From: Chrysoperla carnea | Taxonomy: Eukaryota; Arthropoda; Insecta; Neuroptera; Chrysopidae | Length of the DNA stretch: 64,000 bases | NCBI RefSeq assembly: GCF_905475395.1 | Contig: NC_058337.1 | Span: 97,458,368 to 97,522,367 of the forward strand | Direction of reading: 5' to 3' | In this document: positions 12,690 to 25,251 of the stretch, piece after piece | Numbering within the stretch: position 1 is the first letter of the stretch | Layout: each line of letters opens with the position of its first letter | The notes under the pieces: model-generated | What the model saw: the letters and a program-made list of their open reading frames with translations, nothing else | Told to the model about the DNA's origin: nothing | Database searches by the model: none | Translations under genes and position numbers: made by a program

Positions 12690-15600
12690 ATGCATTTTAT
12701 GCTATATATTTATATTCATATAAGTTTTGCTTTATTTATTAATTCACAAAATTTAAATAAAAACATTTGCAATAGCAAAGAAACTTGTAGTGAATGTATT
12801 CAAGATGGGTGCATTTGGTGTTCGAAAATTGTAAGTCTATCTTTAACGAATATTTGATTCTAATTTCGTCGTAATTAATTTGAAGTATTTGAACAACTCG
12901 GCGTTCTTATTTTAGCCATGTTTAGTCATTTACGCATTACCACCCCTGTATTTTCTAATAAAAACAATATTATTTCTATGGATTCTTTTTTCGCGATATT
13001 CGTGTTCAGCGACTCTAAAAACCCCCTTGTAATAAGAAATCATTTTCATCATTGTTAACCGAATTGTGAAGTTAGTATTTACGGTCAATTTATGCAATTA
13101 TAAAATGCATATACAAAATTTCCTGACGCTCTAACGAATCGAATGTCGAAAACCGCATTCAAATCCAATTTACTTTTCAAATTTTTCGAACTTGAACCAT
13201 TTTTTGTGTTTTTTTTCTTCGTCTAAAAGTAATGTTATGAAAACTGTTATTATCTGCTAGCCTATTATAATAGCTGTCAACTGTTGCTTGAGATGATTAC
13301 TTGCATTTATAACATTGTTTCGAGTATAAGCATTATTTTATCATAACAAAATTTACAGGAAGATTCAAAACCAGAAAGTACATCATTTACTAGATGCATT
13401 GAAGAATCAACAAGATATTCTGAATGGTGTCCAGATAATTTTGTAACAATTCCAAAATCTAATTTAACAATATTAAAAGATTCTGATCTTAATTCAGATA
13501 CAAATAAAAACGATTCAATCGTACAAATTCGACCACAAAGAATTCATTTAAAGTTACGCCTTCATGAAGAGCAAATAATAAATTTTCAATATTCTCAAGC
13601 TATTGATTATCCAGTGGATTTGTATTATTTAATGGATGTATCACTCTCAATGGAAAAAGTAAAAGATACTGTATCAAAATTAGGAGGTAAATTAGCAATT
13701 GCTATGCAAAATTTGACCAGCAATTTTCGATTAGGGTTCGGCACTTTTATTGATAAAGTTGTTCTGCCATTTACCGATCGTGACGCGTGAGTATTATTCA
13801 ACAATTAATATTTAAATTATATCATTATTAACTAATCAAGCAAATAAACAGGTATTTATACATTTATGTATGTCAAAATCCTTGCCAAAAAACTATTATC
13901 TACTAAGATCTATGTAAGCAGTAACATAGCGTGAAAGAGCAAATTGCTTATCATGAATGGTAGCGTTATAAACAATTAAACCGAAAACCAGGTCGTTGAA
14001 ACTCAATCAGCCGCAAAAACCAGCTCAGCGGCCGGAGTATACAGATTTAAAAAAATTTGTTGTACGTACCTATCTCGTCTAGAGGGTACCTAAGATATTT
14101 ATCGATAGTGTCTAAGATATCTAGCTTCACAAGTTTTCGTAATGTTTTGTCTTTGTCGTTTTGCAGAAATTAATATTTCTGTACGTCTTAAAAACATGGT
14201 AATTTATTTTTTAGTGTAAATACTGCAAAATATGCGTCACCGTATAGTTTTCTAAACAATTTACCATTAAATGAAAGTGCAAAACTGTTCACGGAAAAAG
14301 TAAAAACAGCGCAGTTATCATCGAATGTGGATCACCCTGAAGGTGGTTTTGATGCCATATTACAATCAATTGTATGCGAAGAACAAATTGGTTGGCGATT
14401 AAATGCTACAAGATTGCTAATATTTTCCACGGATGCATCATTTCATCATGCTGGTGATGGTAAACTTGTAGGTGTTATTGAGCCCCACGATGGTAAATGC
14501 TATCTAGAAAATGGTTACTACACGCAATCATTAAAATTTGACTACCCATCAGTAGCGTTGTTAAACTATTATGTGAAAAAACACAATATTGACTTAATAT
14601 TTGCTGTTACAGAGAAAGTTAAAAATATTTATCAACAGTTATTGGATCGTATTGACGGATCTCAACTGGCAATTTTATCAAGTGATACTGATGAAGTAAA
14701 AAAATTAGTTATGGATAAATATAAAGTAAGTATTTTATACTGTTCGAAATGATTTAGGAGAGTGATAAATACTTTTCAAATCGGTACAAAAATATTCCTT
14801 TTCATTGTCCAAAGTAATGAAACTTTCAATTAGAGACCATGCCCTAATTCTAGAACGTATAAGGTCAAAATTAGAAACTCACAAAAAAATGAATGCCTCT
14901 TTTTACCGATTCAATGAGATCTTTCGGAAGTCACAAAGCTGAGTCTGTTTTCTTGATAGCGTCTGTTTAATTCTGCCAATCTTGATATCCTGGGCGATAC
15001 CTACGACAAGCGTAGTATCCTAAAAGTAACTACGCTTCAACCAGTACTGTATTGTTTTCTTATAAAAAAATCTTTATTCCTTAGAAACTGAAACAATCTG
15101 TGCTAATAACAGATAATGCAACATCCGATATTTACATTGAATATTTTTCATCATGCACTGAACGAGCAGAAGAAAAAAAAACAAAAGAATGTCATGATAT
15201 TCGATACAATAAACCAGTAAATTTTAAAGCTATTATAAAAGCAACAAGTTGTGGAAAGAAAAATCATGTAATTGAGATAAAACCACGATCATTGAGTGAG
15301 AGTTTAATTGTGGAACTTGAATTACAATGCGAATGTGATTGTAAACAACCTGAACACGAGGAATATGAAGAGAATTCCAAACATTGTTCATTAAATGGTA
15401 CTTTAAGTTGTGGAGTTTGTAATTGTAACTCAGGACGATTTGGGAAATTTTGCGAGTGTAATGAAAATGAAGGTAATAGAATATTTTCATTTTTAGAATA
15501 ATGTGTAAAAAAATTATTATTTGAATAACGTCTCAATGAGGAAATGATATTTTTGTGGCAGAGAGTCGCTACGTTGTTTCAATTTGACAAAAATATTTTT

Positions 15601-17737
15601 TGGCAGATATCGAAAAATAATATTCCTACTTTTCATCTTATATTGTCAAGTTTTAACCAAATTCACCATCAAAATTGCAAATTTATATTTTTTTATATTT
15701 GTGTACTACCGTGCTGATACATCCTTAATTAGTCGGGCACAACGACTTTTTTTTGTTTTTAATTTCCATCTACTAGTTTTGGAGAAATCTATGAAAACAT
15801 ATCATCTATCTCCCGTTTTACCATAAAATCAATCTTATGGCTAGTTTCGAAGTCATTTATTTATTTAAATACTCGGACAACCCCTCCGTAAAATTTTCAG
15901 AATTAATTTAGACTTAGTCCAAACTCTTATAAAATAATCAAGCTTTTTATTCAAAATTGCCATGGTGCTTGCCCTTAACTGTGCCGTATGCACAAATTCG
16001 TAAATTCTTTATATGCGATATTTGTGTCAGAAATGCCCTCACAATATTTTATGTAAAAAAGTCTACTTTCATTTCTCAATTGAAAATTCACTACTCATGA
16101 ACTTATGAATACCATAATGTGAAATCTTATTCTAGGTGCAATTACTGTTGATAGTTGCAAAATGCAAAATACAACCGACGAATTGCCATGTTTGGGACGT
16201 GGTAATTGTATTTGTGGTAAATGTACATGCGACAAGGAATATTCTGGTGCTTATTGTCAATGTGATAATTTTTCATGTAAAAGATATAATAATAAAATAT
16301 GTTCTGGAAATGGTATATGTGATTGCAATCAATGTAAATGTAATCCTGGATTTAGTGGATCAGCATGTGAATGTGACACCAGGGAAGAAAGTTGTATGGC
16401 AACTGGTTCACAAGATATCTGTTCTGGTAAAGGAACATGTGATTGTGGCGAATGTAAATGCCAAACACATCCAATACGTTACTGGGGACGATTTTGTCAA
16501 ACGTGTTCAAATTGTCCAGGGCAACGTTGTTCTGAGTTTGTGGATTGTGTTGAATGTCAAGCGTTTTCCAATATGGGAAAAAATACAACGAGTGATTGTA
16601 GCATTTATTGTGCAAATATTACTGTGAAAAGTGTTGATAAAGTTAAGAAATATACTGAAAATGAGCAAGTAATCGAATCTGTTGACGATAATTTTAAGTT
16701 GTGTGAACACATAAATGATGATGAATGTACCATATTATTTAAGTACACGTATGATTCGAAACAACAAATGACGTCGATTGAAGTCCAAAAGCATAAAATA
16801 TGCCCCCGTAAAATTGATTTTTTGCGTAAGTACCTATTATCATGTAAATATTAATGACATCATATAAAAAAAAACACTGTATTTTACTTTGTCATATTCG
16901 TTGAGCCCATAACGGAGCGTCATATGTAGCAAATTTAGAAATTATATACTAAATAAATTTTTCACTTTTAACAAGAAGTATTCAGGAAGCTGTTAAACAC
17001 TCACTTATCTTTGCTGAATGCCACAAAATACAATAAAGTTTTGGAGAAATTCATTTCCTTACGGCTTCACATTCTTGCTAAAGATATAACCAGAGTACCA
17101 AAATCTTGTTGTTTTTAGTTCTCGAAGTGCATATATGCGTACTTCTACAAAGACTGTTCGCAAATAAATTGTTTAGATTTTTGCAATAATATTATAACAA
17201 ACTGTTTTTTAATAATGTTCTCAGTGTTAAACTTTAGATCACTATAAAATATAAAAATATTTATTATTATTATGGGAAGAAATTTAATTGACAACTAATA
17301 TGTCAAACGCTGGACACATTTTCCAACATGTCATTGCAGGATTAGAATACCTCCTTCTATATTACTTTAGGTTGGTGTACATGGTTGTTTTAGCGTGCTT
17401 TATGGTATTTTTTTGTACTGCCAAAACAACAAAATTTGATCCAACTAAAAAAACTGAATTGAATATTTTTTATGTTATCTATTTTAATTGAACTAAAATA
17501 AATTTTAACCTTCTAGCAATAATTTTATTGGTGAGTGGAACTATATTAATAGGTGGAATGATTATATTAGTTATTTGGAAAATTGTTACCGAAGTACATG
17601 ATAGGCATGAATATACTCGGTTTGAGAAAGAACGACAATCTTCAAAATGGAATAATGATGAAAATCCACTTTATAAAGGAGCGACAACAACCGTAAATAA
17701 TCCAATGTTTAATAAACGAATTAGTGTTAATTGTTAA
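12690..17737 (+). CDS. Integrin beta subunit, first tandem copy (divergent)
   Basis: Beta chain of a heterodimeric adhesion receptor; single-pass membrane protein of about 792 residues. Exons: 12690-12830, 13359-13786, 14215-14725, 15085-15472, 16136-16825, 17517-17737. Domains in order: a weak signal peptide; PSI ([14 protein letters not shown]); hybrid/I-like domain with MIDAS DVSLSM (13635-13652) and the [12 protein letters not shown] loop; I-EGF repeats in exon five ending [18 protein letters not shown]; beta-tail domain; one transmembrane segment (exon six); cytoplasmic HDRHE, NPLY and NPMF motifs. Oddities: the two ADMIDAS aspartates after the MIDAS are Lys-Val, the specificity-loop Cys pair is missing, and one I-EGF is about six residues shorter than in the downstream copy. 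Exon phases match that copy exactly. The tail resembles fly beta-PS more than beta-nu. Start chosen as the first ATG before a hydrophobic stretch with an upstream stop. Confidence 0.93.
15607..15788 (+). repeat. Dispersed repeat in intron 4 of first integrin gene
   Basis: This segment, which includes ATTAGTCGGGCACAACG, is the reverse complement, with divergence, of 21263-21490 in intron 2 of the second integrin gene. The copies lie in different introns and opposite orientations, so they come from a mobile repeat and not from the gene duplication. Confidence 0.7.
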
Positions 17738-20321
17738 ATGTAGTTTGTACAACTAGTGTTTCAAATTCAAAGTTTGTTTTTTCTTATGAGATATGTATAC
17801 GCATGAGCTGACGCTTATACTTCCTTAAAATAAGTGCACGTGTAATTACAACGCAGTATAAGCGAGCGCGAATGCATTATTCTATAGTTCACAAGATAAG
17901 AAAGATTGAGCTATGAAATTTATACAAGATTTACATAGAATAATTCTTTTTAATACCTCGTCTAATACCTAAATTTGTAATACCTAAAAATTACTCGTCA
18001 ATCAATGTGATTTTTCAATGAAGAAAATTTTAATAGCTAATTAATATATGCATTCAAATCGTAAAGGTAACACCATAGAGCTGCAAAGTCGTCGGACAAA
18101 CATTTGATAGCAGTATAGAGAGGCAGATAAAGTAGGCGCATATAGCTGTAGAAAAACAGATAAAGTAGGCAAGTCGTAGCTATTTTCACCTCTCTTATAT
18201 GTCTAGAGTTTATGTGACCTTCTGCCTCTCTCACAGCGGTCATTAATTCGCACTGCTCTATGATATCATCTCTATGATTCAATTGTACGTACAAAATTAA
18301 TACATAGCGACTTATCTTTTTGTTTTCTAAGTGGTTTGTAAAACAGCAGGTTACATGTACTACTGCAAAGTTATTTTACCGCACGCGGGTTCAAAGTATT
18401 TTCCCACACAGATAGGGAAACAAAGAAAATTCAAATTATATTCGTAAATTATACTAAAAAGTCATTGATCACTTTGCTGAGTATATTTTTTGTTCGAATA
18501 TTATAGTTTAGGTAACGGTATTACAAAAAATAATTCTCTAAAAGGTCATAAAATGTTAAAACAACAAATATTAAATAAAAAATTTAAGCATTGTTATATT
18601 ATAAATGCTAAGTAAATAAATTATGTATAGAGATGTCAATTGAACCCTGGCTATAACGATAAGTCACTTTGTTTTTTGAAAATAAACCCTTAAAGGTATA
18701 AAGGGGTGAAAAATCGTATTATATTGACATTTACAAAAAGTACTTTGATTGTTGAATTTAACTTGAAATAAATAAAATTAAATGGTTTACTTGTAATAAG
18801 TGAAATTTACAAAATTTAATAAACATCCGACAATTTTTTCGGATACGGAATCCTAAACTCGCACTTGAAACATATATAAGAACACTCTCTATTAAATTAT
18901 TTTTTTAAAAAAAAAGTATTTTGAAGATCGTTGTCACTTTTAAAATTTTTTTTGGGGTACGGAACCCTAAACTCGCTTTTGAAACAAAGCTAAGAGCACT
19001 GTCCGTTCAACTAATTTTCAAACGAAACTAAAAATATTAAAATCGGTTCATCCGTTTAGGCGCTACAATGCCACAGACATACACACGTAGCGCGGTCAAA
19101 CTTATAACACCCCTTTTTTTGGTTCGGGGCCTAAAATTTATTGATCACAAGTTTGAGATAATACGTGTTAGCCAGTTTTTGTTGATTAGGTACCATATTT
19201 TGAAACTTCGAATATGGTTTGTGTGATGACGAACTTGAAACATTTTATTTTGGGAAAATTATTGAAAATGCTTCGTTTTTTATCACGTTTAAAAGCATAC
19301 CAAGTTTCAAAAAAATTATTATCAATAAATCTTTTCAGCCATGCCGCCATTGACATTATATAATTAATAAAACCTTCTAGGCTAGGATGTTTTGAAAACA
19401 ATTTCCTAGACTTCTACGAGAGACTTTCTATTTATCCTATTAGTGGTAGCTTACATTTAAAGCTTTAAGGGTGTGGTCGGCTTCTAAGTTCATCTATAAT
19501 TGCGGATGGTTATTCATAACACACTTTGTTGAAACCTAGATTAATGTTGCGTATTTAGGTATTATATTATTAACCGACCAAACACCCAAGGAGGAGGTAT
19601 TAATTGTGATGTATTTTTATTGTATATATATCACGAGGTATATTCGCAATTTTGACCGATTTTTTGAACGAGTAGGAATGGGTAAGTATTTGAAATCCGT
19701 TTTATATCCATAGAACACGATTTATACGATTTTGGAGAAAAGGATTATGCGGCGGTTGATTTTTTTATTTTTACACGTTTTAAATGTAGCAGTTGATTTA
19801 AATAATTTGTAGGCAATTCAAGGATAAGAATTTTTTTAACAGAGTATCAAAGGGGTTGGGAAAGTTAATACCAAAATTTGGGAGTTAAACGTTTTCTTAA
19901 AAGTTACCCAATAGATAAAAATATAAAATAGTTTATAAAATAATATACACAGACTTCAAAAACGTACTATTTTCAAATAGTTCTTTATTTTTTTGTGACT
20001 GTTTTTGAAATGTGTTCCATTTTTTGCTATTTATTTATTAATATTTATTTATACATATAATCATATTACCAGAATCGGAAATGTGGTTTATTTTACCACA
20101 GTATTTGTCATCAAATTTGTTGCTTAACTGATAACAGAACATATTTGAAGTTCATAAATACATTTTAATTCAGAATATGAATATAATATTATTTTGGGTG
20201 GTGCACAGAAAAGTTTTCTTATCTTTAGTAAAACATTTTTATTAAGAATTAGTATTTATTATTAAAAAATTTGTACTAATATTTATTTATCATTTGTATG
20301 AATCAGTTGTGAAAATAAAGA
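17738..20321. other. Intergenic spacer between the two integrin genes
   Basis: About 2.6 kb, AT-rich, with no plausible coding exon. It must contain the 3' UTR and polyadenylation site of the first integrin gene and the promoter of the second. The only structure I can name is the pair of tandem dispersed repeats at 18835-19135. Confidence 0.6.
18835..19135 (+). repeat. Tandem pair of GGTACGGAACCCTAAA-type repeats
   Basis: Two successive diverged copies share GGATACGGAATCCTAAACTC (18840) and GGTACGGAACCCTAAACTC (about 18956). The second continues into AAAATCGGTTCATCCGTT and ACAGACATACACACG. A third relative lies at 56670-56820. The string is common as a dispersed repeat in insect genomes and probably marks the tail of a retroelement. 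No ORF accompanies it here. Confidence 0.6.
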
Positions 20322-23300
20322 ATGATGAATAATTTGAAGTTTTTTTTTGTTCTATTCATTGTTGTAAATATAATTTGCATTACTTTTGCACAAAATGTGA
20401 ATAAAAATGTGTTATGTGGTACAAAAGAAACTTGTGGAGATTGTATTCAAGAAGATGGTTGCATATGGTGCTCAAAATTTGTGGTAAGTAAAAAAAGTCC
20501 TATATTAAGCAACGCGTTTTTCGATCTCCGAAATCTTACGTGTCAAATACATTTATTTCAGAAATCTTCAGAATCTGGAACAAGTAATTTTGTAAGATGC
20601 ATTGTAGAATCGGAAAAAACACCAAACTGGTGTCCAGAAGATTTAATAAAATATAATCCTGAACCAGAATTAAAAGTAATAAAAAATTTACCATTAAATT
20701 CAGTACCAAATAAAAATGTCCCGATTATACAAATTAGTCCACAAAGAGTTCATTTAAAATTACGGCGTAATCAAGAATACAATTTGACTTTTCAATATGC
20801 TCAAGCTGTCGATTATCCGGTAGATTTATATTACTTGATGGATTTGTCCAATTCAATGGCCGATGATCGAGAAAATTTGTCAAAATTAGGAGATAAATTA
20901 GCTGATGCAATGCGTAAATTGACCAAAAATTTTCGTTTAGGATTTGGAAGTTTTGTGGAAAAAGTTACTATGCCATTTGTTAGTACTGTTCCTGAAAAGT
21001 AAGTATCTGCCATTTAGTACTCTCACATAATCATCAACAAATCTGTGCATGGGACCATTTTAATGAACTATTCCACATTTTATTTAGAAGTATTCCAATA
21101 TTTTCACAGCTCCAAGCACTGGTAATTGCAACCGATACTGAATTTCAAAATCGGATATCTTCTCAAGCTCTGATCCTTCGTTAAATTAATTTGTGTATGA
21201 AGTATATACGTTGGCTGTTGCCCACACTGTCTTGGGTTTGCTAGAATGTTTCAAAATATTCGTTCTCCAAAACTAGTCAGTGGAAATTAAAAAGAAAACT
21301 ATTTAAATTAAAGTTAAAACCTAAATAAATTATTGAAAACAAAAAAACCCGTTGTGCCCGACTAATTAAGGATGTATGAGCACGGTAGTGGAGACACAAA
21401 TTTAAATAAATATATATTTTCAATTTTGATGGTGAATTATGTTACAACTTGACAATAAAAGACGAAAAGTAAGAATAAAATTTTTCGATACATGGAGTAG
21501 TTTTAAAAATATCGCGAACTGAAAATATACTTCCACCGTTTTTACAAACACCACAATTAGTTATATATTCTTATTTGATTTAAATATATTTATGTATACT
21601 TAATGACCCATTTTTCAGGCTTCAAAAACCATGTTCTTCAGCTAATTGCACCGCTGCCTACAGTTACAAACATCATTTAAAACTTGATTCGGATACATCC
21701 AAATTTACAATAGAAGTAAACAATGCCAGGGTATCTGGAAATTTAGATTCTCCTGAAGATGGATTTGATGCCATTTTACAATCAATAGTGTGCCAAAAAG
21801 AAATTGGTTGGCGTGAGAATGCAACTCATTTGTTAGTATTTTCTACAGATGCTGGATATCATTTAGCTGGTGACGGAAAACTAGCAGGTATTGTTGAACC
21901 TCATGATGGGCGTTGCTATTTAAATGATAAGGGGGAATATACACATGCATTAAAGTTTGATTATCCATCTATATCGTTCATAAATCGTCATGTTAAAAAA
22001 CATAATATTGATCTATTATTTGCTGTTACAAAAAATGTGGAAGAAACGTATAGAAATTTAGCTAAACGCATTGCTGGAGCTCAAGTGGGAATATTAGATA
22101 ATGATTCTAAGAATGTTGTGAGCTTAGTCAGCAATGTATACCAAGTAAGTAATAAGTTTATACATTGTCAATGTTTAAGGGTTGATGGGACATGCTGTGT
22201 ATTCAAAATTCAAATTATAAAAATTTCTGTATTCTAATCATTTACATTATTTTTCTAGAAATTAAAACAATCAGTCTTTATAATAGATAATGCTGGATCC
22301 GATATTCAAATTGACTATTTTTCTAAATGCTTGGAAGATAAAGAAGAACGGAAAACAAAAAATTGTAGTGATATTCGTTACAACAAAATAGTGACTTTTA
22401 CTGCTGCAATAAGACCTACAAACTGTAAAAAACAAATAATTGAAATAAAGCCACGATCTTTAACTGAAAGTTTAGTTATTGAACTTGAAGTCCAGTGTGA
22501 TTGCGATTGTGAACAGTCAGGACACAAATCATTTGAAGCTGATTCTCAATATTGTAGTTCAGCGGGTAATTTGACTTGCGGTGTGTGTTCATGTAATAGT
22601 GGGCGCTTGGGGAAATTTTGTGAATGTGCTGATGATTCAGGTAACAGTATAAGAATCAGAACCAGTTGTCAAAATTTTTACGGACAAAATACATTTAAAA
22701 AGTCTGGAAATAGTTTCCACAATCCCTAGTTTCATCCAGATTACGCTGTTGATGATTGTACAGCTAGCTTGCATGTACCTATACACAAATACCTACTCAA
22801 GGGAGTTTGTTTTTGTAATTTGTTCATAGAGATCACGATGCCGCAATCTGAGTCTAAAAAATTTAAAGAACTCCGCAATATTAGGTAGGAAAATGGCTTT
22901 CTGTGAAACTTTTCTAATCACCTAAAAATGTTCTTTGGATCATTCTGATCAAAAGCTCTCACGGCCACAAAAGTTTTCAGAGAGAAGTTTTTGAGCTACG
23001 GGCGATCAAAGCTATACGAATATATTACAGTTTTATTACATGACTAGGAAAATGGCTTTGTGTGAAACTTTTTCAAACCACCCCAAAATATTCTTCAGAT
23101 TGTTGTGATCAAAAACTCTCCCAGCCACAAAACTTTTCAACGAGTAATTTTCGAGCTACGGACGATCAAAGCTACTATATTATATTTATAGTACTTATAT
23201 GACGAGGAAAATGGCTTTCTGTGAAACTTTTCAAACCGACCACAAAATGTTCTTCGGATCGTTCTGATTGAAAGGTCTCACGCCCACAAAAGTTTTAACG

Positions 23301-24772
23301 AGTAGTTTCTAGCTATGGTATAATGTATGTGTACCTTTGATTGCTCGTAGCTTGAAAACTACCCGTTAAAAATTTTTGTGGCCGTGAGAGCTTTTATTCA
23401 GAATGATCTAAAGAACATTTTAACATTTTAGGGTGGGTTAAAAAAAGTTTCATCGGAATCCATTTTCCCATCTAATATTGCGGGGTCCTTTTTCGTTGCA
23501 ATATTTCATGAAAATTTAAGCGATTATGTTTACAGGTTTATCAAATAGTGCGGATTTGAATAGTTGTAAAATATCTAATAAAACCGATGAACGTGTATGT
23601 TCAGAGCGAGGTAAATGCAAATGTGGAAAATGTGTTTGCGATAAAGGTCGACAACCTGGTGAAGAATATTCTGGTCCTTATTGTCAATGTGATAACTTTT
23701 CATGTAAAAAACCAAACAATAAAATGTGTTCAGGCCATGGTACATGTGAATGTCGTCATTGTATTTGTGATCCCGGTTTTACTGGATCTGCCTGTGAATG
23801 TGATTTACGACCAGAGAGTTGTATTGAACCCGGGAAAACAGAAATATGCTCTGGTAAAGGATCATGCAGATGTGGTGAATGTATTTGTCAGACACAACCA
23901 ATTCGTTATTGGGGACGATATTGTGACATGTGCTCAGATTGTCCTGGACAACGTTGTTCTGAATTTGTCGATTGTGTTGAATGTCAAGCATTTCCTAATA
24001 CTGGAAAATATTCTATTGAAGAATGCAAATTGTATTGTAATTTTACAACTCACTTTGACGACGGTGATAATAATGATGTTAATTTCAAGATCTGTGAACA
24101 TATTGATAATAATGGATGTACTATGTTATTTAAGTATACCTATGATATGAATAAGCCAACCGTTTATGTCCAAAAGGAGAAAAAATGTCCTGCTAAAGTT
24201 GAACTTTTACGTAAGTATTATTCTTAAAAGTGGCATAGTTTCCCTTTTTTCTTTAAATTATTTCAAAATGTTTAAATGGTTCGGTATAATCACAATAATC
24301 AGTTGTATTAACATTTTTGTGCATCAGTTGTATTCACATTTTTGGAATTGGTGAAGGAGGTTAAGGGATATAAAATAAGCTTATGTCCTAGCAGCAAAGT
24401 TGGAGGGTGTTTTTGAGAGATGAAAAAGGGGTGGGAAATTGTGGTCAAAATGAAATGTGTTTAGTAAAAAAGTTCTAGATCACGCCAAAATTTAGCCAAA
24501 ATTTATAACTTAACTTATGGGTAACTTATTGGTTTAAAAAATAATTGTTATATTATATTGTTTCAGCCATAATGCTGCTTGTAATTGGAACAATTGTGTT
24601 AGCTGGAATAATACTTTTAGTAATATGGAAAATTGTTACTGAAGTGCATGATAGACGTGAATATGTACGATTCGAAAAAGAGAGACAGAATGCAAAATGG
24701 GATCGTGGGGAAAATCCACTTTATAAAGAACCAACGACAACTATTAAAAATCCATTGTTTGAAGAATCGTAG
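20322..24772 (+). CDS. Integrin beta subunit, second tandem copy (conserved)
   Basis: About 795-residue beta-integrin. Exons: 20322-20483, 20562-20998, 21619-22144, 22259-22640, 23536-24210, 24567-24772. A clear signal peptide (FFFVLFIVVNIICITFA) is followed by PSI ([15 protein letters not shown]), an I-like domain with MIDAS and intact ADMIDAS (DLSNSMADD, 20841-20867), the specificity loop Cys pair PCSSANC, the NLDSPEDGFDA loop, I-EGF repeats, a beta-tail domain, one transmembrane helix and a tail with HDRRE, NPLY and NPLF. All metal-coordinating positions I can check are present, so this copy looks like the functional standard. Intron 1 is only 78 bp and has no in-frame stop. Intron 4 carries a transposon. 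The five intron phases (0, 2, 0, 1, 1) equal those of the upstream copy, showing tandem duplication. The last residues of the distal motif are Phe, where fly beta-PS has Tyr. Confidence 0.95.
21263..21490 (-). repeat. Second copy of the integrin-intron dispersed repeat
   Basis: Reverse-oriented relative of 15607-15788. It includes CGTTGTGCCCGACTAATTAA and lies within intron 2 of the second integrin gene. Confidence 0.7.
22865..23490. mobile_element. Inverted-repeat element with internal 159-bp tandem repeats
   Basis: Three direct repeats beginning AGGAAAATGGCTTT start at 22887, 23046 and 23205 (period 159 bp). They are followed by an inverted copy to about 23472. The ends CCGCAATATTAG (about 22873) and CTAATATTGCGG (about 23473) are inverted, so the whole is an element with long TIRs and expanded inner units. 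It fills most of intron 4 of the second integrin gene. Confidence 0.75.
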
Positions 24773-24954
24773 GATATAAACGATTGTCACACTTTCTTCT
24801 CAAGAATATTCAATTTTTTCTTTTTAACTGAAAACCCTTTTGTGTATGTGTTCTGACTTGAGTTTTTGAAATTAAATTATTTGAAGTTTTAATATGTTAG
24901 AGCAGGTTTGACGAACCAATGATATACGTGCCATTGATGAATAATTAAAAGGAA

Positions 24955-25251
24955 TATACTATGTGTTTTTGTACCATTTAGATATAAGAATATCACTAGT
25001 ATGACAGAATACATGCGTTAAGCAATGCATCTAAGTGAGAGGTATTATAAATATATATATCTGTTTAGCATGTAATAATCTCTACAAATACGATACGACA
25101 GATCTTCTGTTGTGTGCATGCAGAAAGTGGGAGTTTTGTTGCACACATGTATATAATACCTCTCCTCTCACTTAGATGCATTGCTTAACGCATGTACTCT
25201 GTCATACTAGTGATATTCATATATCTAGATAGAACAAAAACACATAGTATA
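24955..25251. mobile_element. Hairpin MITE, family D, copy 1
   Basis: Arms of about 110 bp are inverted: TATACTATGTGTTTTTGT at the left and its complement at the right. The inner core TGCGTTAAGCAATGCATCTA occurs in both arms. The same core recurs at 37676-37997. No coding capacity. Confidence 0.8.
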
